A stretch of DNA of 64,000 bases from Dillenia suffruticosa (taxonomy: Eukaryota > Streptophyta > Magnoliopsida > Dilleniales > Dilleniaceae): the NCBI GenBank assembly GCA_033439265.1, contig JAVTVX010000002.1:816001-880000 (forward strand). The letters are read 5' to 3'. Each line of letters begins with the position of its first letter. Position 1 is the stretch's first letter. Shown here piece after piece: positions 12,147-26,700 of the stretch. Both the position numbers and the translations under genes were made by a program. Under the pieces are notes generated by a model that did not search any database, was not told where the DNA came from, and saw nothing but the letters and a program-made list of their open reading frames with translations.

Positions 12147-13354
12147 TCGGCTTTTCTAAAACCCTAGATGAACACAGGTATATATATATATACTAACTTG
12201 CCAGTACCACAAAGCAAAATGAGTGGGGTGGGTCCATATGATACGTACGCATTCAACCCGGCCCCTCCACCCTACGATCTCTCAATAAGTATCAGAATTT
12301 AATTCAGGACGCATTATAGAATTCAAGTGAAAACATAAACACAGGAAAGGAAAACCTAGTCTAAAATAGAAACCAATAATTACAAAACGATGTATACAGC
12401 ACATGATATTGTCATTTAAGTGGAGATATATTCTAAAAGTTTCATCACACTTGTATCTATTCATAGTCCAAGTGTGTTCTTCTGTAAGCATGTTTGCCAT
12501 TAGATACACAAGCAGTTTTTATTTCCTCATCCTAAGAAGGAAAGTTGAGCATAAGAAGATAAAAGAATGGGAAAGAATACCTACTTGCAATTATACTAGA
12601 CATGGGGTTTATTCCTGTTCTAGGATCTCCCATCGATAGAAAACACTCCTCAACAATAGCAGGAGGAACCGCTAGTTTTGCATTGCACTATTCTCTCTGG
12701 GCAATTTGATGAGTAGAACAAGTTTTCTAATGCCATGAATGCACCTAAGGAGAGTCCAAGAGAAGCCATCATCAATGCTGTCCATGGACCCAACATGAGC
12801 CTGAAGACTTGAGTGTATCTGCATAGATGAAGGAATTAATCAAGAGAAGGTCTGGCAACAAGCCAAACGGGGCAACCTTTTTATTCATAGGAAATGGCTC
12901 GCAACAAGCCAAACGGTAACAAAGCGCAGGATGCATGAACTATTTGTCTCCACATAGACACACCATCAGTAAAAAGAATACCATAGTTTACTAAAAGAGA
13001 AGAACTTAAAACACATAGTGTCATATTGTTCGAAATGGCAAAGCCAAATCATTAACATCCATGGCAAACTTCTCTAGCAGATATTCCTCCGAAACCTCAA
13101 AACAGAACAAATGAGAAGATTCTTTGTTTCTTATATTCTAGGTGTTACAAGGCAGAGTAAGAAAGAAGAAACAGAAATTGCATTGAAAATGATCAAACAA
13201 AGACTGGCACAACCAATAAACAAGGAGAAAATGATAGCATATTCTTATTTTTCATTGAAGACCAATACCAACAACATTGTCAATTCAAAACATAAACTTC
13301 CAATAATTACTAGAAATCCTGTGAATATGCCTCATGACAGCTTCTGCCGCAAGA

Positions 13355-13748
13355 CCCTAAAGTTCTAGGGCTTCGCATTTGTAGAAGAATCTTTGAATTG
13401 AAACTGGTTTCAGGGGTTCTGGGAACAATCGAATTGGGGGAAGTAATTGATTTAGGGCTGTAAACGTAATTGATGAATTACTAATTCATGGCAGTGACAG
13501 AAGTAGAAGATGAAGAGCAACTAAGGATATATCTAACAAGGAAGAACGGAAGCAGAGGGCAGAATAATAGCTGCTGGGAAGAAGGCTTAAAACGACACAA
13601 AGAAGATTGCAGCGTAGTCGTTTCATCGTGAGTTTGTGTCGTTTAGGAATTTATAGGTGTCGTTTTGAATTGTAAAAGAAACGCTGCGTTCTCTGAGCCT
13701 ACAAGGGGCAAACCGGTAATGAAACATGACAGAGTTGGAGACTCTCCC

Positions 13749-13794
<46 letters not shown>

Positions 13795-14770
13795 GTAGAA
13801 TTCCCAGCTCAAGGTAGTGTACTCAGAGGGTTTTAAGTTTCAGAAGATGCGTTCCCCCGAAACTGCCATTTAAATTTATAAAAATTGGGTGGGAGAGAGA
13901 GAGAAAGGTTGGTATCGATAAGTTATGACACAATCAATATTCCCTCTCTTTTTAAAAATCTCAAATTCAAATATCTTATATACCGATAAAAAAAATCGAT
14001 TAAAAAATCCAATTTAATCCAAATTTTAAATCCCAATCCCGTTTGTGATAAGTAAAAATAAGTTTTTTTATCTTTTTATCTTACAAATAACTTTTGAATA
14101 AATTCTTTAAAGAAGAGTTTTAACCTATTAATTTACTTAATTAATAGATAAATAACTTCATGAACGAGTTTAGGCTTGTTTAACATCTTAAGTTTGGTTC
14201 CATGCTGTTATTCAAGAAATTTTATATCTTTATATATTAATATTAGAAATATTATATAAATGCCTTATTGGTCGGTATCGGTACTTCTTAAACAATATTT
14301 TGAATTTTAGTATTTTTTGTGTGTGATAAATTCTAGTATTATTTATAATAAAAACAGATATAAAAAGAGTTTTATTTCTTAAGAGTCTAATCTGACTCGA
14401 ATCATATTTGATCCGATATAATATAATTATCGAATATCGATAGTTTATCAGATTTAATCTGGATCAACATGTTTATTGCAAACGGGTGGTTATGATTTAG
14501 TCTTAATTAGTATTATAAATTTGTACCATATCAATAAAAGTTTTAATTACATAACAAATTGACTTTCCTCGATTTCCGATTTTACCCTTGTGAATGGAAT
14601 AAATCTTATTCTACATTTTTTACATTTTGACTTTTATTTTATTGGGCGGACAAAAAATTTATAATATTAAAATCTATTTTTTTTTTTTTTTGGCTTGGTG
14701 ATGGTAATCTAAGGTTTTATTTTAAATGAAAAGGAAAAGCCATATTTCTTGCCACATACTTCTTAGTTGC
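13355..14770. repeat. Second copy of the galactosyltransferase 5' flank
   Basis: 13357-13500 matches the sequence directly upstream of the galactosyltransferase start (9018-9166), about 80% by eye. 13815-13880 matches about 9172-9225, and 14610-14770 matches about 9855-10000. No galactosyltransferase exon accompanies it. Copy-specific material (13500-13800) includes three AAACGACAC-type motifs in both orientations (13590-13665) and a C-run followed by (CT)n at about 13747-13790. It looks like a duplicated promoter region left by the rearrangement that made the IDM1 pseudo-copy. Confidence 0.75.
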
Positions 14771-16063
14771 GTTACTATTCATTTATTGTGCATTTTCTCT
14801 TCTTTGTGTGAATATTTAGGGGAAGAATAATACATATACGACCATTTTCTCCCTACCCCCACACTAAATCAAGGAGTAGTTTATATACGGGATAAGCCCT
14901 TTTTGGGTATCAAAAACTAAAGTTATTTAGGTAAGTTTGTTCCTTGGCCTAGTCTTGGACTGTATCATGTTACGTGATTAGCTACTTTGATACAAAATAG
15001 AAATTATTAAATTTAAATAATTTTAAATTAATCAAAATATTTTTAAAAAAATTAAAATATATTAAAATAAACTGTTATATTTAGAGCAAATGGGGTTTGA
15101 TTCAATTCAACTGGTTTCTCTGATGTTATTCTTTTAAATGACCTAAAATGGTTAAGTAGAGGAGTCAAATCTTAAAACAAATGGCAAACATGATAAATCA
15201 TTACATAAAATTCAAATTATTTGCCCTCAATTTTTTTTTTCTTTTAGAAATTCATGAATAAATGAATCAAATCCCACAACATATTAAAAATTATTTTAAT
15301 TAGGGTAACGTTCGGATCCAATTTAATAATTTTAACATCTCATGACATAAAATAGGACCAATAATCTTATTGAAGATCAGAATAGACCAGACATCTACTC
15401 AAAACATGGGACCAGTGGTTTAATCCTAATGTAATCCCCATGAGCAGCAACTAAAATTTCTTGTTGAGTAAATATTAATAAAAACAGGCGCTGCACTCTT
15501 TAGATAATAAGTTTCAGGTTCGAGTTATCGGAATAAAAAAACAGAATTTGAAAAAACAAGCCTCTAATTTAATGAAACTCGAATATCAGTTGATGATAAA
15601 TAATATACTAACACCTAAAAAAAATACGAATCAAGAAATGACAATTTTCCAATTTCATAATGGATTTATATTCAAAACCAGCAAAACCACTTTTTCCGAG
15701 CAATAGGTAAACTAATTTCCCACCGCCAGCTACAGATTAGGCATGATTAGTTAAGAGAGAGCCCGCCTCACCATACTGTGGTCCAAAAATGATTTCAAAG
15801 GAATAACCAAAACTTTTCTGGCCTTTATGGCACATATTGTTGCCCTTCCCTAGGGTTTAGCACCAATGGACTGATACTAAATTCCCCCTTCCATCATTCA
15901 TTCGACTACATTTCTTTTGCTTTTGTTTTTGTTTAATACTTTTTTTTTTCAATTTTTTCCCTTTCCACTTCTTTTTTCCCCCTACATTTTTTATATTGCC
16001 ATATATGGCCATAAGATGTCCTAAAAAAAGCCTGATGAACAAATTAAAAGCTAACATTTTATT
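14770..16063. other. Intergenic AT-rich DNA and 3' flank of the IDM1-like gene
   Basis: No coding sequence was recognised. The last 200 bases before 16064 presumably contain the 3' UTR of the minus-strand IDM1-like gene, with T-rich and GT-rich stretches. No transposon ends were seen. Confidence 0.55.
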
Positions 16064-19000
16064 CTAATCGCTACTTACAGTGCAGGCTTTCTGCAACTTT
16101 CTAGTCAGAGAGAGGTTTCTCTCAGCATACACAACTAGTTCTACACCCGATCCCGTCTTAACCACAGTATCCCCAATCGATGAAGCATCGCAAGTCTGAT
16201 TTGGAGAACTGGCTGCGACCTCCACTTCCATTCCCAAGCCTGGGGAGTTCCCACCAGATTGCTTCAGGGATTCAGCATTGCCTTCAGCTTCACATGTGGT
16301 GGCTGTGGTTGCTTCATCGAGGACCAATGCTGATGCAACAATAGAAGGCCCTAAATCACAAACAATTTAAAAAGCTGAGTTTCATGAGAAACAGAACAAG
16401 AATCAGAGAAGCCAACTCAACAGGTTGATGGGTTCTTGCTCACCGGTTTCTTCCTCGCCGCACAGTGGCTTCTTCAACCATACTGTGCCAGGGAATACCA
16501 TCAAGTTGATATCATTTAGTTTTTGTTTATCTAAGTCCTCCATGATCTCAAAGCCGAAACCAACTGTCCAAGTATCTACCAGACTCGCAATGGCAGCTAC
16601 TACTAGCATTTCAACCTTGAAGGACCTCAGCATCTGATGTCACAACAGACAAAAAAGCAGAAAAGAAATAAGAATTGGGCAAAACACGATTCTCTGACCA
16701 GGTAAAGAATGTACTGGAAATGTCAGAACTTTAAAGAACAGAATAGTAGCATGGGAAAAACATGTAAATCAGTTGCTTTTCAATCAGCAACACCTACAAT
16801 AAACTGTGTTAACTACAGGAAAACAGATGTTTATTTGGGGAGGAAAAAAATGCAAGGAACTGCAGTTGCATAGATGGAATTTTTACTGTAAAATGTTCAC
16901 TAGGAAATCAGGTAGCCATACAAAGTCACTGCCCTGATATCCTGACTAGGAAAAAATTTGAAGATGGACTCAGATAAACAGTAAAATGATTAAATAAATA
17001 AAGAGATACCCCTATTATAACATCCATCAGGCGTCGACACATTCCCCGGCGACGGTATTTGCTGCAGGTAGCTACAAGGGGCATTTCGGCAACCCTGGCC
17101 CCATGAATTCTGCATGAGAATTGATTTTTAGATTGTAGTTCAGCATAATTGTCAGCAAGAAGATTTGGACATTAGCGAGTTCGGGATGACTCAAATAAAC
17201 AAATAGAAGAAAACTTTCAAAACAAATAGCACAAAAGAGTCCGCAGACGAACACTTAGTTAAAACATGTTTTAATGTCAATGTTAATGATGGAAATCAAT
17301 ACAAGAAAAAAAAAGAATGCACTCCACGCTAAGGACGCATGAAGGTTGAATTTTAGAACAGCGGAGTAGGATTCAAGCATTGGATCACAAAACAAGGTGT
17401 AGATTTATAAAAGCGGTCTGAACGAAAACCATTAGCAGTGCAGTTTCATACTTCAAAAATAACACTTAAATATAACACATATTGTATTTCACTTTTTAAG
17501 GTAATTGGCTCTATAATCTAACATATGCCTGAGATTTCATACGACCTATTAGTATCTACAATCAACTCTTGATGAGCAACCATATAGGCTGTCCTTCATT
17601 AAAGTGAAGACTTGGAATAAACTGTTGTCAATTGAAGCATATGATAATGACACGTGACATGAAAAAACGACATGGATAGTCATATCTCATATTTCAAAAA
17701 CAGTTACAGGCATCACTTCTTGAGTTGTAGGATGTTTTCTAAACAGAATAGATAGATATAAAAAATCAGTTTCAAAGTAGCATTAGCACGTTAAACAATC
17801 CAAACAGTACCACCGATCATACCTGATGGATGCTGTGGATATTAAAACATCATCTCTTTCCAACACCATGGTGTAAAAGCCACTATAGTTAAGACGAGCA
17901 AAATCAGACCTGGAGATTAAGAAGAACATCAAAGGCAAGAATCAGAAAAGTAAATGGTTTCGTCTTTGATAACCATCAGATCAAAGTGACCAAGAGGAAA
18001 ATGAGTATTCAGATGAATCAAATACATTTAGCAATTGAAATAGAAATGTAGAAATCAATCCAAAAAAGTAAAAAGAAAGAAAACAGACAAAGACAAGCAA
18101 ACACAAGATTTATGTGGTTTCGCTTGTAAGCCTACATCCACAGGTGAAGAGAAGCAATCCACTATCAAAGAGAAGGAAGACAGAGCTACAATCCCCAGGT
18201 TCTCTCACATGAAACCCTAGACCCAAAACACCCATACTCCCAATTCGGCTCTTCTAGAACCCTAGACGAATATAACATATATACACCAACTTGCCGGTAC
18301 CACATAGCAAAATGAAGCAGGTCGGGTACACAAGTTCAGCCTGATCCCTCAACCCTATGATCTCTTAATAAATATTGGGATTTAATTTATGTGCAATAAA
18401 ATTCAAGTCACAAAATAACATTTATGGACACAGGAAAAATAAACCTAGTCTAAAGAGAAACCAATAACTACAAGAAGATTTATGTAACACATTGATATTG
18501 TCAAGGAGTGGTAATATATTCTGAGTTTCATTGCACTTGTCTCCATTCTTAGTCCAAGTATATTTTTCTGTGAGCATGTATGCCATTAGATACGCGCACA
18601 AGCAGTTTTTATCTCCTCATCCGGAGGAGAGGGAAGTTGAACATAAAAAATATGAAAAGAATGAAAGAGAAAACCCACCCCCAATTGTATAAGACATGGG
18701 GTATCATGTTTATTCCTGTTCTAGGATCCACCATCGGTAGAAAACACTCCTCCATTATAGTAAGAGCAACAGCCAGTTTTGCATTGCACTCTGCCTTCTG
18801 GGCAATTTGTTGGGGAGAACATGTTTTCTGATCACCATGAATGTACCTAAGGAGAGTCCAGGAGAAGCCATCATCAATGTTGTTCATGGACCCAACACGA
18901 GCCTGAAGTCTTGAGTGTATCTGCATAGATGAGGTAAGCAATCAAGACAAGATCTGCGAAAAAGCCAAACTGGGTAACATTTTTATTCATAAGAAATGGC

Positions 19001-20749
19001 TTGCAATTAATCTGTGCATGGCATAAGATTCCATTCTACAAAACATAATATACAGCAACGAAGAGCAGGATGCATGAACCATTTGTCCACATATAGACAC
19101 ACCATCAGAAAAGTGAATTCCATAATTTACTGGCAGTTAAAAAAAAAAAAAGAAAGATTAGTTTCATATTGTTCTGAATGGCACAGCCAGATCATTAACA
19201 CCTATGCTACTTCTCTGGTAGATATTCCTCCAACACCTCAAAACAGAATAAATGAGAAGATTATTTGCTTCTTTTATCCTAGGTCTTAGAAGGCGGAGTA
19301 AAAGAGGAAGAAATAGAAATTGCATTGAAAATGATCAAAGACAGACTTACACAACCAATAAACAAGGAGAAAATTATAGCACATTCTTATTTCTCATTGA
19401 CAATTAATACCAATAACAGATCCACACCTGGCTTCTTCTAATCAACATCAATTAAAAAACAAAATTCCAATTATTAATGGAAATCATGTGAAGAATATAC
19501 CTCATGACAGCTTCTGCCGCAAAACCATGTATCAGAACCATTGCCTCCGTCAACACCCTTTTCTTTTAAGCATGCCTGGTGATCTAATTGCAAATATGAG
19601 AAATTAATTTAAAAGGGGTCAATCTAAAAAAGGGCCAGTTGGGTAAACATGAAATATTTATTGAAAAGAGAAAATTACATGAAATAAATGCTAGAAGCCC
19701 TAGGAGAAAGGTTTCAAACTACTTGAGTTTTGTGAGTATCTGTCCAACTGAATAACTACTGAGAATAAGGAAAAGTCAGCCCCATGCAAAATTCATGTGT
19801 GAAAGATGTACCTCCCATCGGATAAATAGTGGATAAGTGAGTTGTACTTATGAGCGTTGGCCCAATGCCCACTAGCTTAAGCTTTTGACTATCATGCAAT
19901 AATTCCCTGAGTATTTCGGTGTTGAAATTCAGAAACAATCATGGCAGATATTTAGTTTTTACCTTACTTTTCAATGTGTCCAACATTAAAGATCTCTGGA
20001 CTATTAGTTTAGTTTGGAAGCATTTATAAGTTTCTTTTTAAAGTTCTCCCTAGAAGATTGAGAGGGTGCATAGCATAGTTATTGACAAGTTTCATTGATG
20101 TGGAGACATCAAACTCTTGACTAATGTTGATCACCAATGAGGTCAAGGATACCAAATTGAAAAACAAATGCAATAAAATTACTTGTATATCTGATATGGA
20201 TACTTTTTGTTGAGAAATTTTATTGCCATCTTAATGGATTGTATTCCATGGCTAACAGAGGGAATGAAGTGAAAGCTGCATCATTACACCGTTCTCTTTG
20301 TGATGATTATAGAAGTTTCGAGCAAGGTGCCCCTCAGAGCCATGTGGTTAGCTTTGTGGTTTCTCAGCGGGAAATAGAAAGAGAAGTCTGAGGATTAATC
20401 ATTTTCTAGTGGCAGATCATAGAATTATTTTCCACTGCGGCAAGAAGCAGATTCTTCATTTGAGCTGATTGGCCTTGAGATCTATTGGCCAATACAGTAT
20501 TTAATCCTATCAGAAGTATATGAGAATGGAGAGGAGGTAACTATCGTTTCATGGATTGTAAATTTCGCCAATCACCGAGGCTTTCTTTAATGGCCAAATA
20601 CAAAATCAAGGCAACATGGAATAAGAAGCTAGGATGTTGGAAAATAAGAAGCATGTTGGAAGAGGAGCTATATCTCTAAAGGGGGAAGAAGCACAGTCAC
20701 GGTTAATAGTTTGACAATGCTTGTAGTATATTTCGTGTCTTATATATAA

Positions 20750-20792
<43 letters not shown>

Positions 20793-23700
20793 ATTTTTTT
20801 TTTTTTTCCCTATCCTCCGCTTCCCATCAGAAGATATCTAGGGAAAAAATTCTTTTGGGGGCATGAATGTATAAATTTTCAGATTAAATGTGAAATGGTT
20901 GATAGGCCTATCCAAAAAGGAAACTGAGAATTAGGTCATTGCAGGCCTCCCTGCTTGCCAAGTGGCTTTGAAGAATCATGGCGGAGAGACACAATCTTCA
21001 GAAGACAATCAGTAGCCAAGTTTTCGGTCATCCACAATGCAGTGGCTGTCTAAAGTCTGCAAAAGACCCTCAAAAGCAGGAGCTTGGAAGACTATAAGGA
21101 AGTTCAGAAATCAATATTTTAATAAGAGTAGAATCCAAGGCTGTAGATGGACCTCAATTTTTTTTTTTTAAGGGTCCCCTGGCATGGTATTTTTCCTCTA
21201 ATATCATTTTTAGGATACCAACCATTGTCTACACAGATACAAGTAGTGGAAGTTCCTAGTCATTGTATATCAGTGATTTCATAAGACCCACATTATGGAA
21301 AACTGACACTTTCTGCCCCTAGTTTGAAATTTTCTAGTAGTAATAAGGTGCAAGAAGAAAAGGTGGTGTAGCAAGGATCAAATCCAGGATAACTTTTGAG
21401 TTAAGAGTTATCTCTTGAATTTGAGCTGCAAAGACCAAACTATAGGGAGGAATGGTTTTTCCATGAAGACAAATTCAGAAGTCTAGTCTCATTTCTTTAT
21501 CCAAAAGGCATCATGAGAAATGAGGATTTACAGCAGGAACTTGTGACAAAAGGGGGGTACTCCCGGAGTCCAAGTAAAACGCAAAGTCAGTGCTTCATCC
21601 TTTAATGCATTGTCGTGAATGAGTCTTGTGAAAATGTTTTCATATAGTTCATATTCCTTGTGGAGCAGCAAGTTAAGACTTGGAGGAAGGAGAAATTTTG
21701 TAGAGATAGAAGGAAATTTACTATCTAGATCCTGTAGGTAATGGTTTTTTTTTTGCTTAGCTAAAAGTGGGAAGAATAAACAGATTTCTAACGGGCGTGA
21801 GAGACCTCTCTCGTATTCGGCAGAATCTTGGCTCAAATATTTTCATTTTCTTTTCTTTTGCCTTAATTATTTGTGATGGGTACTCATCTTGCTTATAAAA
21901 GGAGGTTTGAATTATAATTAACCTATATTTGACACGCTTAAGCCCACAAAGGCCCAAAAACCCAAAGGTAGGAGTAAAATAAGAGTTTATCTCAAACTTG
22001 GGATTAGAGTCAGCCCTTCACCCCCCCCCCCCCATTCCACGAACCACTAAACCTTTAATATATTTCTGATGTACCAAATATGATGCCTACTTTTAGACCA
22101 CTCAACTTATTCAGGCCAACAATGCACGATCTGCATTTCTAATGTTGAGTATGAAATGAAAATGTATTAGCACAAAGGTCTGTGTAGATTGTACTTTAAT
22201 GGAAACAAAGTAGCCAAATATCAGCAATATATAGTAATCTGCAAACAATACAAAACTTCAGAGAGGTAATAATTAGGAAGCCATTCTCACATTAGAGGCA
22301 TTTGTGTCAATTCCAACCACAAGATAAAAGGGCAAGGCTTACATTTATGTTCGCATTGTGAACATTTTAGGCCAACATATGAACTTGAGGCTTCCTTTCC
22401 ATTAGCCACATCTCCACAAATCCGACAGGTACAATTTGGGCAATACCAATTGCCTTCTGGGAGCTCCTGAATCAAAGAAAAAGAGTTCCATCCATCTGTT
22501 TCCGCTATCATGAAATATTTCAAGCAATATTGACAGAAAACCAAAGCATAAAGCCCTTCAGACTATTTTTGAAGGCTCGATTTCACCACAGCAAAGAGAT
22601 GATTCAGCATTCTTTTTGAAACCATAAGCTCATTTACTAAATCAACTTGTTTATTAATGTTTTTCCCATTTTTGTCACTTATTTTATTACATAAACAGAA
22701 ACCTGATGAATTAAATTTTGCAATGCTTTCTTATTCTACCCAAAACTTCTGGAAATTCTTAGGTACAACTTAGTAATTGTGCTTGCATGTTTGTGCCCAT
22801 GGGCACACAAACATAAGAAAGCAAGTATTTCCACAAGTAATATAAGAGTGCTAGCATGCCAAAAACCTTCATTTATTTGGAGAATCCTAGATTTTAACAA
22901 TTTTTAATGTTCATCAATAGTCTTAGAGTTTAAAATCTAATGTTACTTTACACAAACAAAGGAGGGCAACATCCACACACTGGGACACAAAACAGCTAAT
23001 ACAGAGGACTTCGCATCATTTACAGATTAATTGAAGGCATAAGTTGAATCATCTTTTCACAAACAAAAATGATTCAAGCAAGTTAAATTGAGAACTATAT
23101 TGCTGTCCGTGCATATTATCTTAGTGCTCTCCACTTCATCTGAATGTTGCAGATCCAGTCGATGCATGTTTGCTTTCCAAGGTCCACAGGGAAAAAACTA
23201 ATCTGCTTTTCTAGGAGTAAGATTTGATCACTCCCCTCCCCCCCCCCAAAAAAAACCAAAAAATAAATAAAAAAATAAAAAGAACAAGAAACCTAAAGCT
23301 TAACATGAACACAATGTGGAAGTGAATGAAGAAGATGCTTTATGTCTCATTCAATACTAAAATTTTACATTAAGATTTATCATCTAAAAAATGCATGTTA
23401 GCTAATAAGTTGTTTACACCCATGTCTAGAGCTGGGTCAATTTAATTCCACATTTTTAGCATCCTGCCATCCATGCCTTTGTTCTCCTTTCTTTGCAAAC
23501 TTCCAGGTCCAACAACAATTATGTTTGCAATATAATTGGCTCTTTTAAGCTGGAGGGATAATTATATTATATTAAGATATGGAGGACCCAACACATCTGA
23601 TATTTATTTTTCCCCATATAATGTCCTCGAATCCCCAAACCAACAATTTTGAGATATTTGGAGATTCACTTAGTATTACGGAGTTAAACATTCCCCACGC

Positions 23701-26700
23701 AAGAAATACATGGAAAAAGAAAAATGGATTGACAAGCTCAACCTTTCAAAGGATTGTTCCGATGCATTAAACATTAGCATCGGTCGACAGATGATATTGT
23801 TTGTAATACTAATCCCAGTCGATACTATCAAAGGCACATTTATGATTTGATCATACAAGAATCTCAAAAATCAAATTATGAGTTACAGAAGCAAAATATT
23901 GGTTAAAAGAAAAATGCTAAAAGAACAACATATTTTTTATATTATTGAAGCTTAGAATAATAGAACCATGCAGTGAAAATGAGATAAGAAATCCAACCAA
24001 ACAGGATAGTGTGTCTGGAACACATGGTCTGAAAGGGTTATCCAGAACTAAAACTAAGAAAGAATTGATATAGTATAGCTTAGGCAGAACATAAGTAGCA
24101 GGAAACAAACCTGTGAAGACAAGCAAGGCAGATGATAAGTAGATGGGCAGTTGTCACAGCATATTAACTCTCCTCCATCACCACATAATCCACAAGTATC
24201 ATCATTTTGATCTGTCTCATAATCATCTAAGGGACAAACAACTTTTTTTCTGGCCTTGAATTCAGCTGCACAGGCCTCAAGCTGACAACATGTGAATGTC
24301 ATATCACGTTTTTCCATGTAAAGATTCATGCATGGACGATTAAGCATAAACCCAGCATGAACCTTAAAGCCAGAAACTGAGAACACCTCCCTACAACACT
24401 TGCAACGTATCCCATCCCTTGTAACCAAACCATATTTTACCACCATATCAGTTTTTGGATTCCGATATTGAATCACCTCATTTAGTGATACGAATCCAGA
24501 AATAAGTAACCAGGACAAAACTGTCCTTACACCTGAAAAATATGCTTTTCCATCAATGAAATTCTTACCTCCCTTGCCCAGGCTTCGAGGGAGCAATCTG
24601 CACCTTCCCTTTTGCTTAAGATTCCTCTGACCCTTGGATTTGTGGGCTTTTTTCTTCCCTCTTATAAATGTAGTAATCAAGAGTGCATCATCATCAATTT
24701 GGCAACTAGTTGATTTCTTTTGTCCAGATCTTCCCTGATTTCCAGACTTTCTCGATTTGGCATCTTTCCAACTATTTTTAGAGCTATTTACATGGGGAAT
24801 GGAAATAGCCACACCATATTCAGTGTCAGGACTCTCCAAGACCTTGCCATCACAAATGAACTTACCCGACTTTCCGGAACTACTACAATTATGATAAGAT
24901 TTCTCAGAACTCAATTGATTTATCTCCCTTTGATGATGATAAGCACTATGGGAGGAATTTCCATTGTTTTTGTCATGACTAACAAAGCACTCTTGAACTC
25001 CACTTGATGCCAGCTGAGCACCATTATCCTCTGAATTTTGCAGCTTAGGCAGATAGAATGTCAAGAGCCCTGACCTTCTATCTCTCTGCAACAAATTACA
25101 ATCGCTGTGTTCATATGAGATTGGAGAACCTGTGTTACTATCCTGATGGGGTGAACCACTATTAGAAACACCAGGCAAGATATTATTGGAGTGATAACGA
25201 ACACCTCCTGACCTACTAACTGCTTTTGGCTCCATCAACTGAATTGATAGACCACCAAATGAATTCACAGGTCCAACCTTCTTCTGCATGCCACATTCTA
25301 AGACCCTTCTATCAACAAAAGGATTGGGATGTATGTGGTTGTTGCCCTCTGAAACTGTCAACCCACTTTCAGCAGCAAGAGAAGAATTATATAGCACGAG
25401 TACCATGTTTTTCTCAGCAGACCCAATACCATGATCAGCCACAGATTTTAAGGCCCTACACGTCATATCAACTGCCAAACTTCTTGGTGCTTTAACTAAA
25501 TGCCCTTTCCTCAAAGCACCAATCTTCCTGTAAACAAATACCACAGTCACAAAAGGATCAAGAAGACACCACTGGTGAGCCAAAGCAATAGTAGTTTCTG
25601 ATTTTCTCATTTCTTTCTCAATATTTAACAATGTCTTTGAGAGGTCAGACATGAACTGGTCAACATCATTCCAATGCATTCTATCATTCTCCTGCACTAA
25701 CTCGATGCCATCACAAAACAAACTTGCGCCACAGGATTTCCAAGCCCTAGTGACTTCCCAAATAGACTTTCCCCCTGGTGATTTATAAACAGACTCCTCA
25801 TAACGCCTACATGGTCTTTGTACCCTCCCAATGTCCCAGCCTGCTTCCAACAGTATACGATCAATATGGCAGCGGAGAAGCTGTCGGGGATCATTCTCAT
25901 CCTCATTTTTCAGTGAGAAGTTAGGAGCATCTAGTTCTGGAACTAAGGATCCAATTTGTCCATCCTCAGAACCGAGAGGTAATCCAGGCTTATCTGCAAC
26001 AGTGACAGGAGTTGCAATTATAAGTTTATTCCCAACACTGTCCTGGGAAGCAGGTGAAGCAATAGCTTTACCTGTAGCAAGATCCTTCTCATCATTACCA
26101 ACTGAGCTATGTAGTCTACACAAGGAAATATCCACATCGGCAACATGACACTCTTTGTCAATTTCAACTCGTCGTCTCAGCAGATAACAACTAGATGTAA
26201 CACCCTGACCAGAAGATTCAACTAAACGACAAGTTACTATTTGAAAATTAGTTTGATGATCTGGAATGGACATAGCACAACCAGTTTCTGTCACAGGCAC
26301 TGATGACATCAAACACTTGCCTGAGGAATGCTTGTCATTAGGGAATTTGTCAGATGACAATTTGATCCGTTTTGCCTTTAAATCCTGCTCCTTTGTTCCT
26401 ACTGTAGCACATCCCTCCCTTGAGTACCTGCTTGCAGAAGTACCTCTTGAATCCTCAATTGCAACGGTGGAATCCTTCACGGTTAAATCTTTGGAGGAGG
26501 ACTGACCAGTTACAGCAGAGCTATCACTATTTACATGGTGTGGCACATTTGGGCACTTGTAATCATGCTCAAAGTTAATGAGACCAGTGACAAGACACCT
26601 CTTATTATTCCTGCAAGCGTCTTTTCCAAAGAAGACCTCTTTAAAAATTTCGTATTCCTTATTTGAACCATCAAAACCATCATCGCATAAAACCTCAACT

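Larger units (their letters stand above)
10650..13353 (-). pseudogene. Re-ordered, broken copy of the IDM1-like gene
   Basis: Two blocks match the IDM1-like gene downstream. The first, 10655-11361, matches its large N-terminal exon (25930-26650). The second, 11390-13353, matches the stretch 17630-19523 and so includes remnants of two acetyltransferase-region exons and part of one PHD exon with their introns. Relative to the intact gene the two blocks are swapped in order while keeping the same strand. This is what the junction between two old tandem copies would look like. Reading frames are interrupted: the first block keeps only an 83-codon frame. The PHD, Tify-like and C-terminal exons are missing. 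A SINE (about 11815-11995) sits inside. It is a pseudogene with no plausible intact product. Confidence 0.88.

Noticed and set aside
16403-16633. Independent small gene (76 codons) at the IDM1 3' end
   Set aside because: It is the penultimate coding exon of the IDM1-like gene with good splice sites.
18609-18941. Stand-alone 110-codon ORF
   Set aside because: It is the IDM1-like exon 18920-18679 extended into its flanking introns.
20250-21960. Possible retroelement coding remnant in an IDM1-like intron
   Set aside because: Some stretches translate into protein-like segments with stops, but no motif (RT, integrase, gag knuckle) could be recognised, so no call is made.
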